64,000 nucleotides of DNA from Cohaesibacter celericrescens (GTDB taxonomy: Bacteria > Pseudomonadota > Alphaproteobacteria > Rhizobiales > Cohaesibacteraceae). How positions within the stretch are numbered: position 1 is the first letter of the stretch; every line of letters begins with the position of its first letter. A program made the position numbers and the translations under genes. The notes beneath the pieces are model-generated. The model was not told the origin of the DNA. It saw only the letters and a program-made list of their open reading frames with translations, and did no database searches. The stretch covers positions 62,001 through 126,000 of the forward strand of contig NZ_PKUQ01000022.1 of assembly GCF_002866925.1 (NCBI RefSeq). The letters are read 5' to 3'. This document shows positions 27,575 through 38,043 of the stretch, one piece after another.

Positions 27575-28456
27575 TCAGCGCAGCTTATTGATAATGCCCG
27601 AGAAATCAACGCCTTCATTTCCTTCATCACAAAAAGCATTGTAAAGCGCGGTGGCTTGCTTACCCAGTGGGGTTTGGGCTCCAACGGCTTTAGAGGCATC
27701 CTGCGATAGGTTGAGATCTTTGAGCATCATGGCGGCGGCAAAGCCGGGTTGATAATCTCGGTTGGCAGGAGATGCCTCAACAGGTCCGGGGACCGGACAG
27801 TAAGACGTTAGTGACCAGCATTGCCCCGACGCGGTAGAGGAAATGTCATAGAGTTTTTGATGATCGAGGCCGAGTTTTTCTGCCAAAGCAAATGCCTCGC
27901 AGACAGAAATCATCTGAATACCGAGCATCATATTGTTGCAAATCTTGGCAGCCTGACCATTTCCTGCGCCACCAGCGTGAATGATAGCTTTGCCCATTAT
28001 GTCAAGATAAGGCTTGGCAGCAGCAAAAGCTTCATCAGCACCTCCCACCATGAAGGTCAGTGTTCCTGCCGTCGCTCCACCCACTCCACCTGACACGGGA
28101 GCATCAACCATATGCATGCCAGCATCTGAGGCAGCAGCAGCAACATCACGCGCGGATTGAACATCAATGGTTGAGCTGTCGATAAGAAGTGTCCCCTTGC
28201 TCACATTAGCAAGAATACCGTCGTCACCCATATAGACTTTACGCACATGCGTGCCAGCAGGCAGCATGGATACAACCACGTCGGCTCCTGAGACCACAGT
28301 GGCTATTGACGACGCAGGAACACCTCCCGCTTGTTTCAACTCAAGTAGAGCATCCTCGCTCAAATCATATCCACGCACTTGATGGCCAGCTTTGAGCAGA
28401 TTGGCGGCCATTGGACCACCCATATTTCCCAAACCGATAAAACCGATCGTTGTCAT
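27575..28456 (-). CDS. mmsB: 3-hydroxyisobutyrate dehydrogenase
   Basis: A protein of about 293 residues that oxidises 3-hydroxyisobutyrate to methylmalonate semialdehyde in valine breakdown. It has the Rossmann motif IGFIGLGNMGGPMAANLLKA, the substrate motif DAPVSGGVGGATAGTLTFM, and the catalytic lysine in GNGQAAKICNNM. The ATG at 28456 follows GGGGAGGA at five bases. It is the last gene of the operon with the hydrolase and the acyl-CoA dehydrogenase, which fixes its substrate better than sequence alone. The semialdehyde dehydrogenase mmsA is not in the window. Confidence 0.93.
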   Translation of the reverse strand: MTTIGFIGLGNMGGPMAANLLKAGHQVRGYDLSEDALLELKQAGGVPASSIATVVSGADVVVSMLPAGTHVRKVYMGDDGILANVSKGTLLIDSSTIDVQSARDVAAAASDAGMHMVDAPVSGGVGGATAGTLTFMVGGADEAFAAAKPYLDIMGKAIIHAGGAGNGQAAKICNNMMLGIQMISVCEAFALAEKLGLDHQKLYDISSTASGQCWSLTSYCPVPGPVEASPANRDYQPGFAAAMMLKDLNLSQDASKAVGAQTPLGKQATALYNAFCDEGNEGVDFSGIINKLR

Positions 28457-28482
28457 TGTATCCTCCCCAGGCACATTTAGAC

Positions 28483-28902
28483 TTATTCTTCTTGTTTAGA
28501 CGCGTTCATATATATCCAGCCACTCGTCCCAACCAGCGCAATCAAACCCAACAAATGGACGGCCGATATTAGAACTTGTTGGGACGCAAAATTCTCGAAC
28601 GCCATAATTGCGCCGGTCTGGGTTATGACACTGAGTACCCACATGACCACCCCCCAAAAAGTCAATTGCCAGACCCCAACAGCGGCGATGAGAAAAGAAC
28701 TTGCAAGGATGACGCGCAACGCGGCCTCTTGCCAAACCTCGGTCTCCAAGCCGCTCTCGCCCAAAACGCCCAATATCCCCACCCAATAGTAGAGACCACT
28801 TAGCATCAGAAACAGGCTTCCGATGCGTGCAAGCACGATGTACCAGTAGGGGAGATTTTCCCCCCAAATATTCGGGGCATTGTCTGTTAGTTTTAAAGTC
28901 AT
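28483..28902 (-). CDS. DUF6163-like four-helix membrane protein
   Basis: A 139-residue protein with four hydrophobic helices (about residues 20-45, 60-83, 87-106, 112-132). It resembles the rhizobial DUF6163 family, of unknown function. Its start overlaps the hydrolase stop by four bases and mmsB follows after 26 bases, so it belongs to the valine operon. The family name is from memory. Confidence 0.7.
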   Translation of the reverse strand: MTLKLTDNAPNIWGENLPYWYIVLARIGSLFLMLSGLYYWVGILGVLGESGLETEVWQEAALRVILASSFLIAAVGVWQLTFWGVVMWVLSVITQTGAIMAFENFASQQVLISAVHLLGLIALVGTSGWIYMNASKQEE

Positions 28903-29927
28903 GATGATTTAAATGTTAGCTCACTGTCCTGGAGAGGCGCAAAATGGGCTTCGACTCGATCCGCGTTGACCAAGGCAAAGTCTTTTGGATTCCAGTTCGG
29001 TGCACCGTCTTTGTCAACCAAAGTTGCGCGGACCCCCTCATAAAAGTCATCATCTTGCAGAATTCGGCTTACAATCCGAAATTCCATCCGCATACAGTCT
29101 TCAAAGTCCAAGGAAGCCCCGCGCCGCACTTCGGCCAAAGCGATGTAGACTGAAGTGGGTGATTTTGTTTCAATCTGCGCCAATGCTTTTGCCGCAAAAG
29201 GATGGGTGCTCTCACGCAACGCTGAAAGGATGTCTGCAACGGTTGCGCCACCGAAGATAGAATCAATAAGCAGAGATTCTTCATCTGTTACTGTAGGTTC
29301 GGGAATAAGCGCCAATTCATTCAACACATCGTCGACAGGTTCCCCATCAGATAGTCTGGATAGGATCGCGTCAAAATTCTCTGCGTTAATGGCATGGGTG
29401 GCCAAACCAAACTTAAGGCAATCCCCTTGCTTTAGCCTTGCTCCGGACATCGCACAATAGGTGCCTGATTGCCCCTTCATACGCGGCAAAAGATAAGATC
29501 CACCAACATCGGGGAAAAAACCGATTCCCACTTCCGGCATGGCAAACGTTGTGTTTTCGCTCACCACGACATAGCGACCATGCATGGAGATGCCGACACC
29601 CCCGCCCATCACGATGCCGTTGATGAGTGAAATATAGGGTTTGGAGTAATGATGAATGGCGTTGTTGAGGCGATACTCGTGCCAGAAGAAATCCAGCGGA
29701 GGATTGGCGCGCCCTTCCCACACTTTGCGGATATCCCCGCCTGCACAAAAAGCTTTTTCACTGGCGGAGACCAAAACCACACAAGAGATAGTGTCGTCGT
29801 CGCGCCAGAGATCCAGCTGGGTATCAAGGGCGTGAACCATATCGAGCGTCAAGGCGTTGAGTGCCTTGACCCGATTAAGGGTCACCAGCCCAACGCAGCC
29901 GCGCTGCTCAAACAAAATATCACTCAT
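28899..29927 (-). CDS. 3-hydroxyisobutyryl-CoA hydrolase
   Basis: A 342-residue crotonase-fold hydrolase of the HIBCH type. The oxyanion loop is AFCAGGDIRKVWE, the second motif NGIVMGGGVGISMHGRY, and the HIBCH-specific PEVGIGFFPDVGGSYLLPR is intact. The C-terminal extension with MEFRIVSRIL is typical for HIBCH and absent from plain hydratases. It frees 3-hydroxyisobutyrate for MmsB. It lies between the acyl-CoA dehydrogenase and the DUF6163-like gene. Confidence 0.93.
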   Translation of the reverse strand: MSDILFEQRGCVGLVTLNRVKALNALTLDMVHALDTQLDLWRDDDTISCVVLVSASEKAFCAGGDIRKVWEGRANPPLDFFWHEYRLNNAIHHYSKPYISLINGIVMGGGVGISMHGRYVVVSENTTFAMPEVGIGFFPDVGGSYLLPRMKGQSGTYCAMSGARLKQGDCLKFGLATHAINAENFDAILSRLSDGEPVDDVLNELALIPEPTVTDEESLLIDSIFGGATVADILSALRESTHPFAAKALAQIETKSPTSVYIALAEVRRGASLDFEDCMRMEFRIVSRILQDDDFYEGVRATLVDKDGAPNWNPKDFALVNADRVEAHFAPLQDSELTFKSS

Positions 29928-30005
29928 GTCTCTATCTCCTCATACGTCTCGTCGCATTCAAACGAGCCAGTCACCGGTCACATGCTGTGTCGACTTAGCA
30001 AGCAG

Positions 30006-31145
30006 CTAGTCTTTGAGCAAGTCGCGAGAAATGATTAGGCGCATGACTTCATTGGTGCCTTCCAATATCTGATGGACACGAACATCGCGGAAAAAGCGTT
30101 CCATCGGATAATCGCGCAAGTAGCCATAGCCTCCATGCAGTTGAAGAGCCTCATTGACAACATTGAATCCAATATCAGTAGCCAGTCTCTTGGCCATCGC
30201 TGCTTGGCGAGTTGCTTGAGGAGCTTTGGCATCGACAGAAACAGCGGCGCGATGCAACATCAGACGGGCGCTGTCCAGCTCTGTTGCCATATCAGCGACT
30301 TTAAACTGCAAGGCCTGAAATTGAGCAAGGGGACGGCCAAACTGTTTTCTTTCTTTTATATAGGAAATCGCACGATCCAAACAGTATTGCGCAGCGCCAA
30401 CAGAGCAAGCACCAATATTGAGACGACCACCATCAAGGCCCGCCATGGCGATTTTGAAACCCTGCCCTTCGTCCCCTAGCCTATTAGCGATTGGGACACG
30501 ACAATTTTCAAAGATCACTTCCGCCGTCGGCTGGCTCTTCCAGCCCATCTTGCGTTCTTGCGCACCATAGGAAAGACCGGGTGTACCTTTTTCGACCACC
30601 AAGCAACTAATACCCTGCGGGCCTTCTTCACCTGTCCGTACCATGACAACATAAACATCCGCCGTACCGCCACCAGATATGAAGGCCTTGGAGCCATTCA
30701 ATACGTAATGATCGCCGTCCCGCACCGCCTTGGTGCGCAAAGCTGCAGCATCAGAACCTGAATTGGCTTCGGTCAGGCAATATGCACCAAATATGTCCAT
30801 ACTGCACATATCTGGCAACCATCTCTGGCGCTGTTCTTGCGAGCCATAGGTGTCGATCATCCAAGCGGCCATATTGTGTATGGAGATATAGGCAGCAGTT
30901 GACGTGCAGCCCTTTGACAATTCTTCAAAGATGATAGCGGCATCCAGGCGGCTCAACGCAGACCCGCCCACGTCATCTCGCACGTAAATACCGCCAAAGC
31001 CCAAGCTAGCAGCGGTCTTCAGTGTCTCTATAGGGAAAATCGACTGTTCATCCCATTCAGCCGCATTTGGCTCTAGTTCACCGCTGGCGAAATCAGCAGC
31101 CATTTGTTGAAACGCGCGCTGCTCTTCCGAGAGTGCAAAATCCAT
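30006..31145 (-). CDS. Acyl-CoA dehydrogenase, probably isobutyryl-CoA dehydrogenase
   Basis: A protein of about 379 residues, an FAD flavoprotein. It opens [16 protein letters not shown], has the flavin loops [18 protein letters not shown] and KAFISGGG, and carries the catalytic glutamate in [12 protein letters not shown] at the C-terminus. The ATG at 31145 follows GGGGAGG. The operon with the hydrolase and MmsB indicates the isobutyryl-CoA (ACAD8-like) step of valine catabolism; this is inferred from context. It is divergent from hemB. Confidence 0.9.
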   Translation of the reverse strand: MDFALSEEQRAFQQMAADFASGELEPNAAEWDEQSIFPIETLKTAASLGFGGIYVRDDVGGSALSRLDAAIIFEELSKGCTSTAAYISIHNMAAWMIDTYGSQEQRQRWLPDMCSMDIFGAYCLTEANSGSDAAALRTKAVRDGDHYVLNGSKAFISGGGTADVYVVMVRTGEEGPQGISCLVVEKGTPGLSYGAQERKMGWKSQPTAEVIFENCRVPIANRLGDEGQGFKIAMAGLDGGRLNIGACSVGAAQYCLDRAISYIKERKQFGRPLAQFQALQFKVADMATELDSARLMLHRAAVSVDAKAPQATRQAAMAKRLATDIGFNVVNEALQLHGGYGYLRDYPMERFFRDVRVHQILEGTNEVMRLIISRDLLKD

Positions 31146-31372
31146 CTTTTTCCTCCCCTGCCCCATTTAGGGTCCGTTTTCCAGCTCAGACTAGCCACAT
31201 CCACCGATTCAGGTCAACGCCACAAAAGGAGAATGCCAAATTTTCACTTCACATTACTTCATGAAATATATGTATTATTTTTATTTGACTTACGTTAACG
31301 CAAACGTATTTTTGTCACATTACCAAATACTCAGTTTTCTTGACCGCGAAATATGTTAAGCAATAACAATAA

Positions 31373-32506
<1,134 letters not shown>

Positions 32507-32525
32507 CTGGTAGTTCTAAGACGCT

Positions 32526-33056
32526 TTAATCCAGTATCTTATACATATAGGTGGTGGAATCGAGGCGGTCACTATCTGACGCCCGCGCGAAATTTGGTAT
32601 GCGTCCTGCGATCTTATAGTCGAGCAAGATATACAAGGGCTCGGCTTGATCGCCAGAGCGCGTATCGAGCGTTATCAAACTCTTGTCCAACATTCTTGCT
32701 TGCTCTTCCAGCATTTCCATCAAAGCGGTGGCAACACCTCGCTTGCGAAAATTGGGATGTACCAGCAATTTGGCCACTTCGCAGCGGTGCGCTTGGTTTG
32801 GTGGAAGATCACACAGCATTTGGACCGTTCCGACAATCTTTTCGTCAGTCTTTGCCACCAGTAGCGTGGTGCTGCCATCCTGAACCTTAGGGAAGACTTT
32901 CTCCGACCAAAAGGATTTTGCATCCCTCAGCGTGAAGGGTTGAATGAAACTGATGCTTGCTCCTATCGAAACACAAGCATGCAAAATCTCCGCAAGCTCC
33001 GGCAGCGCGGCTTCAAAATTAGCGGGGTCCAGTTTTACATAGTCAATTTTGGTCAC
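32526..33056 (-). CDS. GNAT-family N-acetyltransferase
   Basis: A 176-residue acetyltransferase. The acetyl-CoA loop reads VHPNFRKRGVATALMEMLEE, preceded by TTLLVAKTDEKIVGTVQML. The substrate is unknown. It starts nine bases after the XRE-cupin regulator gene, so the two are co-transcribed, an arrangement often seen for self-regulated acetyltransferase pairs. Confidence 0.87.
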   Translation of the reverse strand: MTKIDYVKLDPANFEAALPELAEILHACVSIGASISFIQPFTLRDAKSFWSEKVFPKVQDGSTTLLVAKTDEKIVGTVQMLCDLPPNQAHRCEVAKLLVHPNFRKRGVATALMEMLEEQARMLDKSLITLDTRSGDQAEPLYILLDYKIAGRIPNFARASDSDRLDSTTYMYKILD

Positions 33057-33065
33057 TTGGACCTC

Positions 33066-33626
33066 CTAGGAGATTAGCACGAGCAAATAGTTGGCACCAG
33101 TTACAGAATCCGCACAAAAACGGCTTGGACCGCGCAGAACATATCGCAGACAGTCCCCTTGGGACAGGTCGTACTGTGTATCGTCAACGGTTATTGCTAA
33201 AGAACCAGACAGGATAAGCAACTGATGTTCTAATCCATGGACAGGCGCTGCATCATATTGGATCTCGGCTCCCGCAGAGAGAGTGCACTCCAATATTTCA
33301 CCAGACAGCTGAGAACTGGGAGGCGACACCAAACGACGGCTGAAACCTTGGGTTTGATCGCTCCAAACCAGTTGATCCTTCATGCTAATCTTGGGTTTAA
33401 AAGCCTCTTCAGTCATCATAATCAGTCGAGACAGAGGCATCTCATATGCGGAGCAGATCTTGCCCAGCATTTCGGCGGTGGCAGCAACTTCTGCATTTTC
33501 CAATCGGGACAGGCTGGCCCGGCTCACTCCGCTTTTTGCGCTCAATTGTTCTAATGACCATTGCCGGTCACGTCGCAATTCAGTCAATCGCATTGCAATT
33601 CTAAGCGATATGTTATCCAACGCCAC
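33066..33626 (-). CDS. XRE-family regulator with cupin sensor domain
   Basis: A 186-residue protein. The N-terminal helix-turn-helix (about residues 8-62) reads RRDRQWSLEQLSAKSGVSRA followed by SLSRLENAEV. The C-terminal cupin (about 105-185) contains HGLEHQLLILSGSLAITVDD and QGDCLRYVLRGPSRF. Such regulators sense small metabolites through the cupin. It controls, by inference, itself and the downstream GNAT gene. It is divergent from the threonine dehydratase gene. Confidence 0.88.
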   Translation of the reverse strand: MALDNISLRIAMRLTELRRDRQWSLEQLSAKSGVSRASLSRLENAEVAATAEMLGKICSAYEMPLSRLIMMTEEAFKPKISMKDQLVWSDQTQGFSRRLVSPPSSQLSGEILECTLSAGAEIQYDAAPVHGLEHQLLILSGSLAITVDDTQYDLSQGDCLRYVLRGPSRFCADSVTGANYLLVLIS

Positions 33627-33801
33627 TCACACTATCCCATATTTGAATAAAATTCTCACATACGGGATACACCCTTTTCCATCTCGTGCATAGTCGGTCG
33701 TTCTCAGTTGTGCACGGAATACGCTTTGCGCCGATTGAATTTGAAAGTGGAAACCTCTTCAGGCATTGTTTTAATATCCACCCCGCTCATTAAAGGTCTT
33801 G

Positions 33802-35061
33802 ATGATGTCCGACACCCCCCTGTTGTCCCCAGCCCGCCCGACACTTTCCGATATCTTACAGGCTGCTGAGAAAATCAAAACGTCTGTTCTTCGCACCCCG
33901 ACGTTACCCGCCGACAGGTTGTCACAGGAACTTGGTGCGGAGATCTTTGTCAAATATGACAACATGCAGATCACAAATGCCTTCAAAGAGCGGGGAGCGC
34001 TTAACAAGCTTTTATCACTCAGCAAGACACAAAAATCCAAAGGTGTCATCGCAATGTCGGCAGGCAATCATGCTCAGGCGGTGGCTCTACATGCCACCCG
34101 CCTTGGCATTCCATCGACCATCGTGATGCCGGAATTCACCCCGTTCGTGAAAGTGGCAGCAACCAAAGCCTTTGGCGCAACCGTGATTTTGGAGGGGGAA
34201 TCCGTTGCCGAAGCTGGCGAAGCTGCTCATGCTTTGGCAATTGAAAAAGATCTGACATTTGTACATCCCTATGACGACTTTCATGTCATTGCGGGGCAAG
34301 GCACCGTCGCTCTTGAAATGCTGGCAGATGAACCCGACTTGGATGTCTTGATCATCCCTATTGGCGGCGGAGGCTTGATCTCTGGCGTATCCATCGCAGC
34401 CAAAGCACTCAAACCGCAGATTGAAATCATCGGCGTAGAAACCGAGCTTTATCCAACCATGTATAATGAGCTGAAAAAGACCAATCTGGTCTGTGGAGGA
34501 CAATCTCTTGCCGAAGGAATCGCGGTTAAAAAAGCAGGCAAGCTCCCTGCCTTGATTGCTTCCGATCTGGTGTCGGATATCATCTTGGTTTCGGAACGTC
34601 AGATCGAACAAGCCATCAACGCCTATGCGACATATTTAAAAACCATGGCAGAGGGAGCCGGTGCAGCAGGCCTCGCGGCCATGATCGCCGAACCGGAGCG
34701 CTTCAAAGGCAAGAAGGTTGGTTTGGTCTTGTGCGGGGGCAATATCGATCCGCGTCTTCTATCGTCAATTATCGTGCGCCAATTGGGCCGCAAACAACAG
34801 ATTGTCGGTCTGCGGATCACGATCCCGGACCGACCTGGTGTATTGGGTGAAATATCGACAGTCATAGGCGATCTGGGAGGCAATGTGTTGGAGGTCGATC
34901 ATCACCGAACCTTCCTCAACGTGCCTGTTCGCGGAGCATCAATCGACATTACGATTGAAACGCGTGACGCAGCCCATGCGCAAGAGATCATCCAAGGAAT
35001 CGAAGCCAAGGGACATCAGGTTGAACATCTCAATGCACCGGAGAACACCCTAAAACGATAA
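33802..35061 (+). CDS. ilvA: Threonine ammonia-lyase (threonine dehydratase)
   Basis: A protein of about 419 residues. The PLP lysine lies in ITNAFKERGALNKL, with the glycine-rich phosphate loop in IPIGGGGLISGVSIA and AMSAGNHAQAVALHA upstream. A C-terminal ACT-type regulatory region (ITIPDRPGVLGEISTVIGDL) suggests effector control. The length fits the ilvA/tdcB form with one ACT domain, common in alphaproteobacteria. It deaminates threonine to 2-oxobutyrate. The ATG at 33802 lies five bases after AAAGG; a TTG at 33799 and an ATG at 33805 are alternatives. Confidence 0.92.
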   Translation: MMSDTPLLSPARPTLSDILQAAEKIKTSVLRTPTLPADRLSQELGAEIFVKYDNMQITNAFKERGALNKLLSLSKTQKSKGVIAMSAGNHAQAVALHATRLGIPSTIVMPEFTPFVKVAATKAFGATVILEGESVAEAGEAAHALAIEKDLTFVHPYDDFHVIAGQGTVALEMLADEPDLDVLIIPIGGGGLISGVSIAAKALKPQIEIIGVETELYPTMYNELKKTNLVCGGQSLAEGIAVKKAGKLPALIASDLVSDIILVSERQIEQAINAYATYLKTMAEGAGAAGLAAMIAEPERFKGKKVGLVLCGGNIDPRLLSSIIVRQLGRKQQIVGLRITIPDRPGVLGEISTVIGDLGGNVLEVDHHRTFLNVPVRGASIDITIETRDAAHAQEIIQGIEAKGHQVEHLNAPENTLKR

Positions 35062-35305
35062 ATCGCCACAATAACAGCAAGAGAGCCGATATAGAGCTAT
35101 AGTATTATAAATGTATTTTCCTAATTCAAGACGCATTTATATTTTTTAATAGGCGATTGCAGACTCACATAATCTGTATTTGTTGGCTTCCCATCTTGAA
35201 AACGGCCTTTGCCGACATAATCTTTAGTACGTCGGTTCGCCTAATACACTTCTGGTTTATCCTCGCCGCCGACTTATTGATGGACCTGAAAGGATCCTTT
35301 TGAAA

Positions 35306-35824
35306 ATGAACAATGCCGATATGGCACAAAAGAGCATCGACCAACGAGAGCATGCTTATATACCCCAACAGCATCCAGCGCTGTTCGATGGCGTTTTATC
35401 CCGGCGAGTTCTGGCCTTTTTGTTTGATGCAATCATGATTGTTGGCGTGATGGTTGCTCTATCGATTGTTATTGCTGTTCTTGGTGTTGTGACTTTTGGC
35501 TTGGGCTTTTTTCTATATGCCATTCTGTTTCCACTTGCAGCACTTGGATATGCCGCCGCTACTTTGGGTGGTTACAAGGCGGCCACGCCGGGCATGCGCT
35601 TGATGGGGCTGGAAATGCGGCTTTGGTACGGAGCCAAACCTTATGCCCTGCTAGCTGTGATGCATAGTTTGCTGTTTTGGTTCGCCGGCACGTTACTGAC
35701 GCCCTTCATCATTCTGGTTGGGCTCTTCACCCGCCGTAGTCAATTGTTGCACGATCTTGTATTGGGCACAGTTGTCGTTGACCGCGAAGCGCTCTGGGAA
35801 TTGGAAAACAAACAGAGCTATTAG
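35306..35824 (+). CDS. RDD-domain membrane protein
   Basis: A protein of about 172 residues with the RDD signature: SRRVLAFLFDAIMIVGV contains the Arg and Asp residues of helix 1, and the conserved KAATPGMRLMGLEMR and RRSQLLHDLVLGTVVV follow. It has about four hydrophobic helices. RDD proteins are membrane proteins of mostly unknown role, some linked to ion transport. The start is uncertain: ATG at 35306 or TTG at 35300 (closer to the AAAGGA site). In rhizobia it often neighbours hemB and bpt, as here. Confidence 0.85.
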   Translation: MNNADMAQKSIDQREHAYIPQQHPALFDGVLSRRVLAFLFDAIMIVGVMVALSIVIAVLGVVTFGLGFFLYAILFPLAALGYAAATLGGYKAATPGMRLMGLEMRLWYGAKPYALLAVMHSLLFWFAGTLLTPFIILVGLFTRRSQLLHDLVLGTVVVDREALWELENKQSY

Positions 35825-35865
35825 ACTGTCGTAATCTGCAACAGTTGCGTAAATTTGAAACAAAG

Positions 35866-35896
35866 TGCCCGCCGCGTGCGGGCATTTGTATTTCTT
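35866..35896 (+). terminator. Probable terminator after the RDD gene
   Basis: TGCCCGC (35866-35872) pairs with GCGGGCA (35878-35884), followed by a T-rich but interrupted stretch. Confidence 0.6.
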
Positions 35897-35912
35897 TCCC
35901 CCGATTATTTGC

Positions 35913-35972
35913 GTGGGCGAACCGTTATTAAGCCCACACTTTTATGCACTGTACGAAAAAGTGGGTGCATAA
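35913..35972 (+). promoter_or_regulatory. Structured leader upstream of the SLC13-type permease
   Basis: Two stacked inverted repeats are visible. GTGGGC (35913-35918) pairs with GCCCAC (35932-35937), and TTATGCAC (35942-35949) pairs perfectly with GTGCATAA (35965-35972). The GTGGG at 35961-35965 could also pair with CCCAC at 35933-35937, so mutually exclusive folds are possible. This lies about 170 bases before the most likely permease start. It could be a riboregulator or simply a pair of protein-binding dyads. Confidence 0.4.
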
Positions 35973-36144
35973 GCTTTGCAAACTGTCCCATTTTCTGATT
36001 TCCTTTGCGTTACAAGTATGGCGTATTTGCGCAAAGGAGGTCATTCGATTCACCGCGGCGTTCGGTGCTATCCTATGGTTTCTAATCGCGCAGCAATGTT
36101 CTACCAGAGCAGAGAGTGTGCAATTGATACACCTGACCGCCGAA

Positions 36145-37953
36145 ATGCAAATGTGGCTGACATTTGCGGTGATTGCGATCACCATCATTTCCTACAGCCT
36201 TGAATATCTGGCCATTGAAATCACTGCGCTGGGTTCATTGCTGGTTTTGATGCTAATTTTTGTCGGCCTGCCAATTGCGGACGAAGCCGCAGGTTTGGTC
36301 ACTATTGATCAACTGCTATCTGGCTTTGCCAACCCTGCTTTATTGACTGTGCTGGCTCTATTGATTATTGGGCAAGCCCTGTTCCAGACTGACGCTCTGG
36401 ATGCCCCCGCACAATTTGTGACGAGGTTGGCAAAGAGGCATCGGTACATGGCGTTTATCGCGGTGTATTTGGCCGCAGCTTTCATCAGCGCGTTCATCAA
36501 CAACACACCGGTTGTCGTGATGTTTCTGCCCATCATGACTGTGGTGGCTAGCAACCTGCGCTTTTCCACGTCGAAGGTTTTGATGCCACTCTCGTTTATT
36601 TCCATTCTGGGCGGGATGACAACAATCATCGGTTCCTCGACCAACCTTCTGGTCGCCGAAGCTGCGCGTAAAAATGGCGTGCTTGATTTGAAATTCTTTG
36701 ATTTCACTGAAATTGGCCTGATGGTGACGAGCTTTGGCGCGATTTATGCAATGTTTATTATGCCACGCATTCTTAAAAACCGAGAAAGCATGACAGATGA
36801 ACTCAGCCAAACCACTGGCAAACAATTTATCGCACAGATTCCGCTCACCCATGGTGACGCCCTCGTCGGGCAAAAGGCTATTGCCGGGATGTTCCCCAGC
36901 CTTAAAAACATGACCGTCCGCCTCGTTCAGCGGGGAGAAACCCCTCACCTGCCACCCTTTGACAATGTAACCCTTCAGGCCGGAGACACGGTGGTCGTTG
37001 CAGCGACACGTCAGGCGATCACGCTGGCACTTAAAGGCGGGCACAATGTCATTAGGGACGATGCTGAAGAAGAGGTTTCTGCCCATCAACCAAAATCAGA
37101 TTTTACACTGGCTGAAGTGATTGTGCCGCCTGCTTCCCGCATGACAGGCCAAACCATTGAGCAATCGGGCCTCAGATCCAAGACCAACTGCATGGCTTTA
37201 GGGGTTCAAAGACGGTCCCGTATGCCCCGCATGGCGATGAGCGATATACGGCTTGAGGCTGGTGATGTATTATTGGTTGGTGGGGCTCGGGACGACGTGG
37301 AATCTTTGCGTACCAACAAAGATTTGCTACTCATTGAGCTTTCCACCACCGATGTTCCTCAGCGACGGTATGCGCCGCGTGCGCTGGTCATCTTTCTGAC
37401 GACCGCTCTGGTGGCGGCTACGGGTGTCTTGCCCATTGCAACGGCTGCTCTTGGCGGTGCCTTTTTGATGATCGTTGGCAAATGTCTCAATCTACGCCAA
37501 GCCATTCGCGCATTGGATAGTCGTATCTATATGCTCGTGGGAGCGTCTTTGGCCAGCGCGGTGGCTTTGCAAAAAACGGGCGGTGCGGATTTTGTCGCAG
37601 GTGCCGTGGTGGATGCGATGGAAGGTCAACCGGCTCCGGTGCTTTTGTCGGGCCTGTTTTTGTTAGTGGCTATTTTGACCAACATCCTGTCCAACAATGC
37701 CACTGCTGTGCTGTTCGCTCCCATTGCCATATCAATCGCCAACCAAACCGGTTTTCCTGTTGAACCTTTTGTTGTCTGTATCATTCTCGCAGCAAACTGC
37801 TCATTTGCCACCCCCATCGGCTATCAGACCAACTTGCTTGTTATGGGTCCCGGTCACTATAAGTTTGCAGATTTTCTCTACGCGGGCATTCCCTTAATGC
37901 TGATTATCTGGCTGAGTTTCTCCCTAATCGCACCTTGGTATTATGGTTTGTAG
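36145..37953 (+). CDS. SLC13-family (DASS/CitT-like) permease with two TrkA-C domains
   Basis: A protein of about 602 residues. N-terminal helices include the motif FINNTPVVVMFLPIM and the conserved GGMTTIIGSSTNLLVAE. Two RCK/TrkA-C-type domains lie in the middle (about residues 210-285 and 300-380; LQAGDTVVVAAT and RLEAGDVLLVGGARDD). The second helical half includes ILSNNATAVLFAPIA and TPIGYQTNLLVMGPG. Such carriers take up sulfate or dicarboxylates with sodium; the substrate is not determined. The ATG at 36145 matches family starts. The frame is open back to 35944, but that ATG lies inside a stem-loop. Confidence 0.85.
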   Translation: MQMWLTFAVIAITIISYSLEYLAIEITALGSLLVLMLIFVGLPIADEAAGLVTIDQLLSGFANPALLTVLALLIIGQALFQTDALDAPAQFVTRLAKRHRYMAFIAVYLAAAFISAFINNTPVVVMFLPIMTVVASNLRFSTSKVLMPLSFISILGGMTTIIGSSTNLLVAEAARKNGVLDLKFFDFTEIGLMVTSFGAIYAMFIMPRILKNRESMTDELSQTTGKQFIAQIPLTHGDALVGQKAIAGMFPSLKNMTVRLVQRGETPHLPPFDNVTLQAGDTVVVAATRQAITLALKGGHNVIRDDAEEEVSAHQPKSDFTLAEVIVPPASRMTGQTIEQSGLRSKTNCMALGVQRRSRMPRMAMSDIRLEAGDVLLVGGARDDVESLRTNKDLLLIELSTTDVPQRRYAPRALVIFLTTALVAATGVLPIATAALGGAFLMIVGKCLNLRQAIRALDSRIYMLVGASLASAVALQKTGGADFVAGAVVDAMEGQPAPVLLSGLFLLVAILTNILSNNATAVLFAPIAISIANQTGFPVEPFVVCIILAANCSFATPIGYQTNLLVMGPGHYKFADFLYAGIPLMLIIWLSFSLIAPWYYGL

Positions 37954-38043
37954 CACTTATGTGCTCAACATCGACGTGTGTCGGCCTTTTCATCACTCCG
38001 CAAACATTATAAGATGAGAAGACACAGAGAGACAAAAAAATCC

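Noticed and set aside
35944..36144. Start of the SLC13 permease at 35944
   Set aside because: That ATG lies within a stem-loop and adds 67 residues not typical of the family; 36145 fits better, though it lacks a strong ribosome-binding site.
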